Shown: positions 1 through 5,994, counted from the stretch's first letter. The stretch is DNA of 9,450 bases from Spirochaetaceae bacterium (GCA_031273985.1 JAISQV010000023.1:1-9450); one strand, 5' to 3'. Program-made: numbers and translations. Notes: generated from the sequence alone by a model not told the origin.

Positions 1-834
1 GGCCGTTTTGACGAGGCCATAGTCCTGTTCAGGAGCTTCATCGACAGTATCGCGGTGGATGTGCCCGGCGAAAATGCCCGCAAGCCCGCGGCCCTGTACT
101 GGATGGGGGAGTGCCTCTACTCCCTGGGGCAGCTCGACCGGGCCCAGGACATATTCTCCCTCATTGTGGAACAGTACCCGCAGAGCGTGAAATACGAGGC
201 TTCTTCCTACCGGCTGGCCCTGATCAACCAGAAAAAGATAGAGGTTGAACTTCTCGCCATCCTCAAGTGGAGCCACGAGGAATCCCTCAAGACGGTGGAA
301 GAGTACCAGCGCCGGGAACGCTCCTACGATCAGGCGATCATCGCCTACCAGAGGCGCATTGCCGATCTGCTGCGGGACGACGGGACCTCCCGGCTTGAAG
401 AGGTCAATGCTGAGTACCGGCGCCGTCTTGCCGAAGCGGAGGAACAGATCGCCCTGCTGGAACGACTCCTGGACGAAACCCGTTCCCTGCCCGCTCCCGC
501 GGAGCCCCCGGCGGAGGAATCCACGGGGCTCCCCCCGGAGGTGAGGCCGCCGACACCCGCGCCCCTGTACTCGCCGATGTATCCCGGCGGGGTCTCCCTT
601 GACGCCGGTCCGGCAGCGGCGGTTCCGCCGGCAGCGATTTCACCGGCAGCGCCGCCCGAGGCCGCGACACAGGCGGCGCAAGCTCCGGCGGCGCCTCCGG
701 CCCCCCCCCCGGCCCCCCGGCAGAGTCCCGATCAGACCGAGCGGCTGCGGAGCATCCGGGCCTCCGCCGTGGATCTCATTACCGGGCTTGACGGGGAATT
801 GACGGGTTCCGGCGCCGCGGGTGAAGGATACTAG
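1..834 (+). CDS. TPR / coiled-coil protein with Pro-Ala-rich tail, 5'-truncated
   Basis: The reading frame is open from base 1, so the true start lies outside the window; the GTG at 55 is only an internal candidate. 277 residues are visible. The first ~75 residues read as helical tetratricopeptide repeats (GRFDEAIVLF, then ALYWMGECLYSLGQLDRAQD with a following YPQS turn), the pattern seen in TPR proteins of the bacterial envelope such as the CpoB/YbgF type. Residues ~85-165 are rich in Glu, Arg, Lys and Leu and look like a coiled coil. From ~166 to ~245 there is a low-complexity Pro/Ala/Glu segment, probably a disordered linker, and a short helical end. The linker contains a run of ten C. The next gene begins 2 bases after the stop, so the two are probably one transcript. 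TPRs normally mediate protein-protein contacts; the partner cannot be told from sequence. Family identity beyond TPR is not recognised. Confidence 0.8.
   Translation, partial: GRFDEAIVLFRSFIDSIAVDVPGENARKPAALYWMGECLYSLGQLDRAQDIFSLIVEQYPQSVKYEASSYRLALINQKKIEVELLAILKWSHEESLKTVEEYQRRERSYDQAIIAYQRRIADLLRDDGTSRLEEVNAEYRRRLAEAEEQIALLERLLDETRSLPAPAEPPAEESTGLPPEVRPPTPAPLYSPMYPGGVSLDAGPAAAVPPAAISPAAPPEAATQAAQAPAAPPAPPPAPRQSPDQTERLRSIRASAVDLITGLDGELTGSGAAGEGY
701..710 (+). repeat. C10 homopolymer inside coding sequence
   Basis: Ten consecutive C, followed after GG by six more, within the Pro/Ala linker of the TPR/coiled-coil gene. Loss of one base would move translation into a frame ending at 802, and gain of one into a frame ending at 791. 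Either slip replaces roughly the last 25-40 residues rather than deleting the protein. Tracts of this length can be prone to slipped-strand mispairing or to sequencing error. Confidence 0.7.
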
Positions 835-836
835 TC

Positions 837-1889
837 ATGCCGGGACGGGGGTATTTTACCGGCGGCCTTGTACTGACACTGTTCCTGCTCTGCGCCGGGG
901 AGTCTTTTTCCGCGGAGTATGAAAATGGCCGCATCAAACTTGTTCTGAGCGAAGAGACGGGGCGTTTTTCCCTGTACTACATGGCGGACCTGGATTCCGG
1001 TATCTTTGAGCCGCTCTTTGCGGATCAGGACCCCCGGACCGGTTTTCTGGCCGTACAGGTAAACGATCGCAGTTTCAAAATGGGCGAGGCCGCTTCCTTC
1101 AGGACCAGGCTGGGAGGCTCTACGGATGAGCCCGCGATTATTTTTGACTCTCCGGGAATAACGGTAACACAAAAATTTACTTTCATCTCTGTAGGTAACA
1201 GTCCCTACGCCAACGGAATTTCTGTCGCCGTCTATATACTCAACAAGGGGGAGCGCCCGGTAAGGGCCGGTATACGGCTCTTGCTGGACACCTTTCTGGG
1301 GGAAGAGGCCGGCGGTTCCGGGCCCTCCTTTACCACGGATCTGCGGCCCCTTATGTCGGAGACGCTGCTCAATGCCAATGCGCCGGATGAATGGTGGGTT
1401 TCCCGCAATGCCCGTTACGGCCTCATGGGAACCCTCAACTCTGTCTATGTGCAGCCCCCTTCAACAGTTCATTTTGCAAACTGGAAACGGCTTTCCAGCG
1501 CCGCCTGGGCCCTGCAATTCTCGCCCCGGAATTTCAGCAGCCCTCCCTCCTCATTTAACGATGCTGCGGTATCGTATATCTACGATCCCGAAACGATTGA
1601 GGCAAAGAGTTTCAGGGTAGTGGAGCTGCTGCTTGCCGCCGAAGAAGCCGGCGGTTTTGCGGAGGTTGATTTTTTTGTGGTCCCTGCCTTTCTGGCCCGA
1701 AATTCCCGGGGTGATTCGGATGCCATGCCTTCCTGGGAAGAAAATGTCCGCACGGACCAGACCATTCTGCGGGACCTCGTGGCCAGGGTGGACGATCTCA
1801 TGGCCCGGGGCGAACCGGTTCCGGAAGAGATGCTTGCGGAGATGGAGATCCTCGTGATCCGGGTCAGGGATCGCTACGGAATTTGGTAG
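837..1889 (+). CDS. Secreted/periplasmic protein of unknown function
   Basis: 350 residues. The start ATG lies 2 bases after the preceding stop, and an AAGGA-type ribosome site (824-828) sits 8 bases upstream. The N-terminus has a Sec signal peptide: a short Arg-containing n-region, the hydrophobic stretch GGLVLTLFLLCAG, and a likely signal peptidase I site after SFSA (about residue 26); there is no lipobox Cys. The mature part is rich in alternating hydrophobic/polar beta-strand-like stretches, for example GITVTQKFTFISV, ISVAVYILN and AGIRLLLDTFL, with several Trp and Tyr, suggesting a beta-sandwich. The last ~45 residues (from about TDQTILRDLVARV) are helical and acidic. No catalytic motif was recognised. 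Its place between two TPR genes, with near-zero spacing, suggests work on the outside face of the inner membrane with its neighbours. That role is inference only. Confidence 0.8.
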   Translation: MPGRGYFTGGLVLTLFLLCAGESFSAEYENGRIKLVLSEETGRFSLYYMADLDSGIFEPLFADQDPRTGFLAVQVNDRSFKMGEAASFRTRLGGSTDEPAIIFDSPGITVTQKFTFISVGNSPYANGISVAVYILNKGERPVRAGIRLLLDTFLGEEAGGSGPSFTTDLRPLMSETLLNANAPDEWWVSRNARYGLMGTLNSVYVQPPSTVHFANWKRLSSAAWALQFSPRNFSSPPSSFNDAAVSYIYDPETIEAKSFRVVELLLAAEEAGGFAEVDFFVVPAFLARNSRGDSDAMPSWEENVRTDQTILRDLVARVDDLMARGEPVPEEMLAEMEILVIRVRDRYGIW

Positions 1890-1890
1890 C

Positions 1891-3003
1891 ATGAAAGGCG
1901 ATCCCATTATTAGCAGGGCCCTCAATCTTCTCCGGCGCAGGAAGTACACCGATGCGATCAGGCTCCTCGAAGGCGAGGCGGTCCGCTATCACGATTCCTT
2001 TCGTTACCACTATATACTGGCTGCCGCCTGTCTCCGGGCAGAGGATTTCGGCGGCGCCTTCACTTATTTTATCAGCGCCCGGAAACTGAAAAAACGCGAT
2101 CCCCAGGTGCTTCTGGGTCTGGCGGCGCTGTTCCTCCGCCGGGGCGACACGGTACAGGCCGTGGAGATATATCTGGAGGTGCAGGAGATTGAGCGGGAAA
2201 ACCGCACCGCCCGGCGGGCTCTCGATCTTATCCGCCGTTCCGCGGGCCCCGAGGAGATGAGCGCCTGGATAGAGTCCGGGAAACTGAAGAAACTCTTCCC
2301 CCCCCTCCCCAAAGCGCCCTTTGCGGCGGTCCGGACTCTGCTCATCAGTCTGGGGGTAGTGCTCATTCTGGGCGCCCTGGGAGGGATACTCTTTCTCACG
2401 GGGGTCCTCGCTCCGGGGCCCCGGCGGGAGGGCTACGAGGAGAGCCGCCTTGAACGGGAGGAGCGGGAAGCGCCGGTGGAAATAGACGGAAGCTACCGCT
2501 ACCTGCTGACCCGGGATCAGGCCGTCGCCGCCTACGAAAAGGCGCAGCGGCTCTTTGGACGTTACCGGGACGAGGAGGCCAAGGTGGAGCTCAACAGGAT
2601 CATCGAATCCAACGCATCCGAAGCGCTGCGCAACAGGGCCCGGATGCTTCTCTCATTCACCCAGCCTCCCGATTTTGGCAGCCTGAAGGACAGTTTTGAT
2701 TACCCGACGGTGATGCGGGAACCCATACTCTACCGGGACTGTCATGTCATTTGGGAGGGCATGGCGGCGAACCTCGTGACGGACGACAGCGGCACTGTTT
2801 TCAACCTCCTGGTGGGCTACGGCGACAGAACGGTGCTGCAGGGAATAGTTCCGGTACAGTTTGACTTTGCCGTAAACATCAACACATCCCGTCCCCTCAA
2901 GGTGCTGGGCAGGATAGTTCCCCGGTCAAGCCCCGCCGGTATGGATCTGGAACTCCGGGGCCTTGCCGTGCAGCAGCAGGAACTCCTCATCCCTTCCCGC
3001 TGA
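1891..3003 (+). CDS. Single-pass membrane protein with cytoplasmic TPRs and periplasmic domain
   Basis: 370 residues. It starts 1 base after the previous stop with only a weak ribosome site (AGGGA at ~1866), so translational coupling is likely. Residues 1-115 form TPR-like helical pairs: LLRRRKYTDAIRLLEGEA, YILAAACLRAEDFGGAFTYF and LRRGDTVQAVEIYLEVQ. A Pro/Lys stretch at 131-143 precedes one strong transmembrane segment, ~146-174 (rich in Leu, Ile, Val and Gly). With no signal peptide and positive charges before it, the topology is probably N-in/C-out. A charged Arg/Glu linker (177-197) leads to another TPR-like helical pair (~208-256). A beta-rich C-terminal domain follows (~275-366), whose strand pattern recalls small OB-fold domains; that last point is weak. 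The stop codon TGA lies inside a 9-bp duplicated target of the adjacent mobile-element-like repeat, leaving the protein intact. Probably an envelope scaffold with the two upstream genes; specific function unknown. Confidence 0.8.
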   Translation: MKGDPIISRALNLLRRRKYTDAIRLLEGEAVRYHDSFRYHYILAAACLRAEDFGGAFTYFISARKLKKRDPQVLLGLAALFLRRGDTVQAVEIYLEVQEIERENRTARRALDLIRRSAGPEEMSAWIESGKLKKLFPPLPKAPFAAVRTLLISLGVVLILGALGGILFLTGVLAPGPRREGYEESRLEREEREAPVEIDGSYRYLLTRDQAVAAYEKAQRLFGRYRDEEAKVELNRIIESNASEALRNRARMLLSFTQPPDFGSLKDSFDYPTVMREPILYRDCHVIWEGMAANLVTDDSGTVFNLLVGYGDRTVLQGIVPVQFDFAVNINTSRPLKVLGRIVPRSSPAGMDLELRGLAVQQQELLIPSR

Positions 3004-3004
3004 G
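2996..3004 (+). repeat. Target-site duplication, left copy (CCCGCTGAG)
   Basis: Exact 9-bp match to 3246-3254, immediately flanking the inverted repeats of the element between them. It includes the stop codon of the upstream membrane TPR gene. Because the element ends are themselves G/C-symmetric, an alternative reading is a 7-bp duplication with a 12-bp terminal repeat. Confidence 0.75.
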
Positions 3005-3245
3005 CTAAACTTGACCCGCCATTCGGTGATGGATTACCAATCCTCAAAAAGGGAAACCACGAAGGCGAAGAAGGGGGAAACTAATACACAGTTCGTGTTG
3101 TGAATCTATGCGGAAAAACAATTTTTTAATATAACCACGGCATAGATTTCACGGACGAAGAGGGAACAAAAAGCCCCTGTGGTGGTGTGGTTCATGGTGC
3201 TCTTCGTGGTTTTTTTCCTCATTTTTATTCGAGAGTCAAGTTTAG
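3005..3245. mobile_element. MITE-like non-autonomous element, 241 bp, with nested inverted repeats
   Basis: The ends are perfect 11-bp inverted repeats, CTAAACTTGAC at 3005-3015 and GTCAAGTTTAG at 3235-3245, bounded on both sides by the direct repeat CCCGCTGAG. Inside lies a second perfect inverted repeat, AAACCACGAAG (3054-3064) against CTTCGTGGTTT (3202-3212), and at the centre a third, imperfect one (3100-3111 against 3140-3152). No coding frame of note is present. Terminal inverted repeats plus target duplication and no transposase are the hallmarks of a miniature inverted-repeat transposable element. The mobilising transposase family cannot be assigned from this window. The element separates two convergent genes, so its insertion looks neutral; a T7 run at 3210-3216 after CTTCGTGG might help end transcription of the upstream operon. 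Confidence 0.65.
3100..3152. repeat. Central imperfect hairpin of the MITE-like element
   Basis: GTGAATCTATGC (3100-3111) pairs with GCATAGATTTCAC (3140-3152) with one bulged T; the 28-base loop is A/T-rich. The right arm runs into CACGGACGAAG, a motif related to CACGGACAA found again at 5911-5928. Confidence 0.6.
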
Positions 3246-3254
3246 CCCGCTGAG
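3246..3254 (+). repeat. Target-site duplication, right copy (CCCGCTGAG)
   Basis: Exact partner of 2996-3004. It lies 6 bases from the end of the convergent PRPP synthase gene, so the element inserted between two genes that were originally only about 16 bases apart. Confidence 0.75.
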
Positions 3255-3260
3255 GCAGGG

Positions 3261-4391
3261 TTAATTACTCTCCTGCATGGTGAACAGGCCCGGCTTTCTC
3301 AGGTGCTTCTCCGCGTTGAAGGGTGACAGAATGGAACTGATGGAGCCGGAAGTAATAATATTCCCGATGACCCGCGCCGACAGCCCCGCGGAAGGCACCA
3401 CCTCAAGATTGGGAATTTCCGGCTCCGTTTCCCCGGTCCCGCCTGTGGGACAGTAAACCGTGTCGCAGACCACAATGCGGTTGAGCAGCTTTTCTTTCAC
3501 CAGGGCTGTGAGCCGTTCCGCAGCGGGCGGCGAAAAAAGGGCATGCACGGCGGCAATGTTTATCTCCGCCGGTTCGTGGCCGGCCAGGGCGTGGACCAGG
3601 CTTGTTACGGAGCCGCCGGTATCAACCATATCGTCCACGATCCAGAGCACCTTGTCCCTGAGAGGCTCCGCTGAAAGTATATTGATGGATTCTATCGTAT
3701 TGGCCTTTGAATAATCCCGCTGTTTATGCGCCACCACCAGGGGCGCCCCAAAACCGTTGGCAAAACCCCGGGCGAGCTTTTCGCCCCCTGCGTCCACAGA
3801 GCAGAAGGCCCAGTTGGGGCGCACCACTTCTTCCAGGGTTTTCAGATTCTTGATATAAACATCACAGAGATACTGTTGAATCAACGAAAGGGCGGGAACA
3901 TCGTCAATCTCGCAGATCACCGGATCCAGCATGGACTTGGACTTGTCCGAGTGCAGTTGATAGGTAACAATATGCTGCGTTCCGAGACTCATCAGTATCT
4001 TGAAGTGCACCCAGAGCCCCACGGAATTGCGGCGCATCGTACGGTCCGAGCGGGAACAGCTGACAAAGGGCTCGAAGACAATGATCTTTTCCGCCTGGGA
4101 TCGCTTCAGCGCGTCAATGGTGTGGTAGAGTTCAATCTTGGCGGCCGCCGTCCCTATCCCCGCCTCGTTTCTGGCGGAGCTGGAAAAAACCACCACATCC
4201 TTTCCCCGGATTGAGCGGCTCACCACCGCCTCAATCTCCCCGTCGGCGAAGCGGGCCATTTGGAGCATATCAATCCCGTCTATCACCTCCGCCTGGGATG
4301 CAAAACTGGGAAATCTTGCCAACTGCTTCACCACCTGCGCCGCATATCCCTTCATGGAGGGGGTGGCGGTAACGACAAAGTCTCTGGGCAT
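3261..4391 (-). CDS. prs: Ribose-phosphate pyrophosphokinase (PRPP synthase), divergent type
   Basis: 376 residues from the chosen ATG at 4391, against about 310-320 for the usual bacterial enzyme. The family makes PRPP from ribose-5-phosphate and ATP in the cytoplasm for nucleotide, His and Trp synthesis. Visible landmarks: FADGEI (48-53) and SIRGKDV matching the N-terminal FxDGE/VRGxDV region; IDALKRS (92-98); RSDR (114-117) where RQDR is usual; QLHSDK (145-150) where DLHADQ is usual; VDAGGEKLARGFAN (199-212); a flexible-loop equivalent KQRDYSKAN (223-231); and the PRPP-binding loop VDDMVDTGGS (252-261). The phosphoribosyl loop is well kept, but the ATP/ribose-phosphate motifs are clearly divergent, and there are extra residues near the N-terminus (24-45) and at 110-135. 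The frame stays open upstream to 4598, but that part is translated hairpin repeat and is not counted. Convergent with the TPR operon and transcribed alone. It could have altered regulation or be a catalytically modified paralogue; PRPP synthase is the best call. Confidence 0.85.
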   Translation of the reverse strand: MPRDFVVTATPSMKGYAAQVVKQLARFPSFASQAEVIDGIDMLQMARFADGEIEAVVSRSIRGKDVVVFSSSARNEAGIGTAAAKIELYHTIDALKRSQAEKIIVFEPFVSCSRSDRTMRRNSVGLWVHFKILMSLGTQHIVTYQLHSDKSKSMLDPVICEIDDVPALSLIQQYLCDVYIKNLKTLEEVVRPNWAFCSVDAGGEKLARGFANGFGAPLVVAHKQRDYSKANTIESINILSAEPLRDKVLWIVDDMVDTGGSVTSLVHALAGHEPAEINIAAVHALFSPPAAERLTALVKEKLLNRIVVCDTVYCPTGGTGETEPEIPNLEVVPSAGLSARVIGNIITSGSISSILSPFNAEKHLRKPGLFTMQESN

Positions 4392-4395
4392 GGGA

Positions 4396-4403
4396 CCTTC
4401 CTT
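4396..4403 (-). promoter_or_regulatory. Ribosome binding site fixing the prs start
   Basis: On the minus strand AAGGAAGG lies 4 bases before the ATG at 4391. It is followed by a protein start that aligns with the beginning of PRPP synthases, whereas the open frame upstream has no ribosome site and consists of repeat DNA. No convincing -35/-10 pair for this gene was found. Confidence 0.7.
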
Positions 4404-4505
4404 CAGTATAATCGTACACCATGGGGTACCTTTTGAACAGGGATACCAGGCCAGGGCCCAGGGCATATCAATTTTCAAACACCTCGAAATTAAGGAGAAG
4501 AAGGA

Positions 4506-4560
4506 GCCTGTCCCAAAACTAATTGACTGTGCGCTAAACGCGCACGGTTTTGGGACAGGC
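4506..4560. repeat. Hairpin 1 of intergenic triple-hairpin repeat
   Basis: Perfect 14-bp stem: GCCTGTCCCAAAAC (4506-4519) with GTTTTGGGACAGGC (4547-4560). The loop region carries its own 6-bp stem, GTGCGC (4529-4534) with GCGCAC (4540-4545), giving a two-level structure. The stem core TCCCAAAAC recurs as TCCCAAAAC in hairpin 3. Confidence 0.75.
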
Positions 4561-4564
4561 TTTT

Positions 4565-4594
4565 GGAAAAAGCGGCCTAAAGTCCGCTTTTTCC
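4565..4594. repeat. Hairpin 2 of intergenic triple-hairpin repeat
   Basis: Perfect 11-bp stem: GGAAAAAGCGG (4565-4575) with CCGCTTTTTCC (4584-4594), loop of 8 bases, only 4 bases after hairpin 1. Confidence 0.75.
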
Positions 4595-4610
4595 TCATAA
4601 ATCTAAGGTA

Positions 4611-4640
4611 GCTTTCCCAAAACTGAAGTTTTGGGAAAGC
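4611..4640. repeat. Hairpin 3 of intergenic triple-hairpin repeat
   Basis: Near-perfect palindrome: GCTTTCCCAAAAC (4611-4623) with GTTTTGGGAAAGC (4628-4640), loop TGAA. It shares the TCCCAAAAC/GTTTTGGGA core with hairpin 1, suggesting a common origin of the two arms. Confidence 0.75.
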
Positions 4641-4670
4641 CTCGAAGGATAGGGGAATCCGGGCGCTTTT

Positions 4671-4710
4671 CTTCCTTCGTGTACCTTGGTGTAATTCTTG
4701 GTCTTTCTTT
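4671..4710 (-). repeat. Remnant of ACC-ACGAAG-type intergenic repeat
   Basis: Read on the minus strand from 4702, the sequence runs ACCAAGAATTACACC then AAGGTACACGAAGGAAG. This is a degenerate array of ACCAAG / ACACGAAG units, the same style as AAACCACGAAG inside the MITE-like element and AACCACAAAGAA at 5879-5890. No flanking duplication was found for this copy. Confidence 0.45.
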
Positions 4711-4747
4711 GTATGCCTTCTACACGTTGTCGAACTGTTTGTTGAAC

Positions 4748-4800
4748 TTGACAGGTTCCGAAATTCAAAAAATACTCAATGCAGGATGAAAGATGGAGGG
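4748..4800 (+). promoter_or_regulatory. Sigma70-like promoter and ribosome site for the sugar kinase
   Basis: A perfect -35 box TTGACA (4748-4753) is followed after exactly 17 bases by AATACT (4771-4776), a 4-of-6 match to the -10 consensus. A start of transcription near 4783 is expected. The ribosome site GGAGGG (4795-4800) lies 5 bases before the ATG at 4806, which decides that start over the ATG at 4779, which has no ribosome site and would fall at or before the predicted transcription start. No clear operator palindrome was seen across the promoter. Confidence 0.6.
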
Positions 4801-4805
4801 TACCC

Positions 4806-5828
4806 ATGGGAAAGATCATCACCTTTGGCGAACTGATGCTGCGCCTTGCCCCGGAGGGCTTTCTTCGCTTTGTGCAGGCCCCTTCCTACGGCGCTACCTT
4901 CGGCGGAGCGGAGGCCAATGTGGCGGTGTCTCTGGCGGGCTTCGGCCTGGACGCGGCCTTTGTTAGCAAACTGCCCGGCCACGAGATAGGCCAGGCCGCG
5001 GTAAACAGGCTCCGGGAATACGGCGTGGACACATCCCTGGTGGTCCGCGGGGGCAGCCGGCTGGGCATATACTTCCTGGAGCGGGGGGCCTCCCAGCGGC
5101 CCTCGAAGGTGATCTACGACAGGGCGGGCTCCGCCATTGCCTGCGCCGCGCCCGGTGATTTTGACTGGGCCTCCATCTTCCGCGGCGCCTCCTGGTTTCA
5201 CGTTACCGGGATCACCCCCGCCCTGGGGGACAATGTTGCGGCCATCACCAGGGAGGCCTGCGCCGCCGCCCGGGCCGGGGGCCTTACCGTTTCTTTCGAT
5301 CTTAACTACCGCAAGAATCTCTGGTCTCCCCAAAAGGCCGGGGAGGTGATGGGCGGACTCATGGAGTACGTGGACCTCTGTATCGCCAACGAGGAGGACG
5401 CGGCGGCAGTCTTCGGCATCAAGGCCCGGAACTCCGACGCCGCCCTGGGGAAGCTGGACCGGGATGCATACCGAGAGGTGGCCCGGACGCTGGCGGAACG
5501 TTTTGGTTTCAGGAAGGTCGCCATGACCCTGCGGGAATCTGTTTCCGCCAGCGACAACAACTGGGCCGGCCTGCTCTACGAGGGGGGGGAGTGTCTCTTC
5601 TCGGCAAACTACGCCGTTCGCATCGTGGACCGGGTCGGCAGCGGGGACAGTTTTGCCGCGGGCCTCATCTATGCGCTGGTCCGGGGCCTTCCCCCCCAGG
5701 AGGCCCTGGAATTCGCCGCCGCCGCGGGCTGCCTGAAACACTCCATTGAGGGGGACTTCGGCTTCCTTTCCGTGGAAGAGGTGGAGCGGCTTGCCGGAGG
5801 CGACGCTTCGGGACGGGTGCGGCGTTAG
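4806..5828 (+). CDS. kdgK: PfkB-family sugar kinase, probable 2-keto-3-deoxygluconate kinase
   Basis: 340 residues, the usual length for this family. The family phosphorylates 2-keto-3-deoxygluconate with ATP to KDPG in the cytoplasm, feeding hexuronate breakdown (pectin, alginate or glucuronate) into the Entner-Doudoroff aldolase step. Landmarks: N-terminal strand IITFGELMLRL; substrate loop FGGAEANVAVSLAGFG (32-47, PfkB signature 1 region); DRAGSA (105-110) after YFLERGASQRPSKVIY, typical of KDG kinases; DLNYRKNLW (165-173); NEED (195-198); and signature 2, DRVGSGDSFAAG (275-286), with Asp281 as the expected catalytic base and GSGD forming the anion hole. There is a G8 run at 5582-5589. It stands alone with its own promoter; no KDPG aldolase, isomerase or transporter is visible in the window. 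A related specificity (fructokinase or another 2-keto-sugar kinase) cannot be excluded. Confidence 0.85.
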   Translation: MGKIITFGELMLRLAPEGFLRFVQAPSYGATFGGAEANVAVSLAGFGLDAAFVSKLPGHEIGQAAVNRLREYGVDTSLVVRGGSRLGIYFLERGASQRPSKVIYDRAGSAIACAAPGDFDWASIFRGASWFHVTGITPALGDNVAAITREACAAARAGGLTVSFDLNYRKNLWSPQKAGEVMGGLMEYVDLCIANEEDAAAVFGIKARNSDAALGKLDRDAYREVARTLAERFGFRKVAMTLRESVSASDNNWAGLLYEGGECLFSANYAVRIVDRVGSGDSFAAGLIYALVRGLPPQEALEFAAAAGCLKHSIEGDFGFLSVEEVERLAGGDASGRVRR

Positions 5829-5856
5829 AGTTGATTCGAGGGGGCCTATATCCATA

Positions 5857-5930
5857 TGTGGTTACTTTACAAAAATTTAACCACAAAGAACCCGCTTTGG
5901 CGGGGGCGGGCACGGACAACACGGACAAAA
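5857..5930. repeat. Intergenic repeat with inverted and tandem units
   Basis: TGTGGTTA (5857-5864) is inverted as TAACCACA (5878-5885). AACCACAAAGAA then meets a small hairpin, CCCGC-TTTG-GCGGG (5891-5904), and a tandem 9-bp repeat, CACGGACAA twice (5911-5928). The AACCAC and CACGGAC words are shared with the MITE-like element at 3005-3245, so this looks like a second, decayed member of the same repeat style, with the hairpin apparently inserted in it. Confidence 0.5.
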
Positions 5931-5961
5931 GCAAGAATTTTGAACAAAAACTCAGTGTAGT

Positions 5962-5994
5962 CTACTTTCCCTTAGTTCCATAGCGGGAAAGTGG
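5962..5994 (-). terminator. Possible terminator of the outer-membrane peptidase gene
   Basis: Immediately after the stop codon on the minus strand, CCACTTTCCC (5994-5985) pairs with GGGAAAGTAG (5971-5962), a 10-bp stem with one wobble pair and a 13-base loop. A run of five T (5950-5946) follows only after about 11 bases, so it is a poor intrinsic terminator by the standard rule. Confidence 0.3.

Larger units (their letters stand above)
4392..4805. other. 414-bp intergenic region between divergent prs and kdgK
   Basis: No gene is supported here. It holds, from left to right, the prs ribosome site, about 100 bases without recognisable structure, three successive hairpins (4506-4640), a remnant of the ACC-ACGAAG intergenic repeat (4671-4710), and the kinase promoter and ribosome site (4748-4800). 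Since both flanking genes point outward, the hairpins do not lie downstream of any gene and are not obvious terminators. Confidence 0.7.

Noticed and set aside
2996..3260. CRISPR array or attachment site in the repeat-rich gap
   Set aside because: The repeats are inverted and flanking rather than regularly spaced direct repeats, and there is no integrase or tRNA gene in the window.
4405..4411. TATACT on the minus strand as the prs -10 box
   Set aside because: It is so close to the ATG that transcription would start inside or after the ribosome site, and no -35 lies at a proper distance.
4392..4598. Upstream extension of the PRPP synthase frame adding 69 residues from an ATG at 4598
   Set aside because: The added part is translated from the hairpin repeat region, has no ribosome site, and the family-like sequence begins at the ATG at 4391 behind AAGGAAGG.
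4739..4753. GAACTTGAC near the kinase promoter as another end of the MITE-like element
   Set aside because: It resembles CTAAACTTGAC but lacks the CTA end, has no inverted partner at a sensible distance, and is better explained as the -35 box.
4595..4822. 75-codon minus-strand frame between prs and kdgK
   Set aside because: It reads through the hairpin and ACC-ACGAAG repeat and over the kinase promoter and start; no ribosome site or domain.
4776..5855. 359-codon open frame on the minus strand opposite the sugar kinase
   Set aside because: It is a GC-rich antisense shadow of a clear PfkB kinase, full of Gly, Pro, Arg and His, with no domain pattern.
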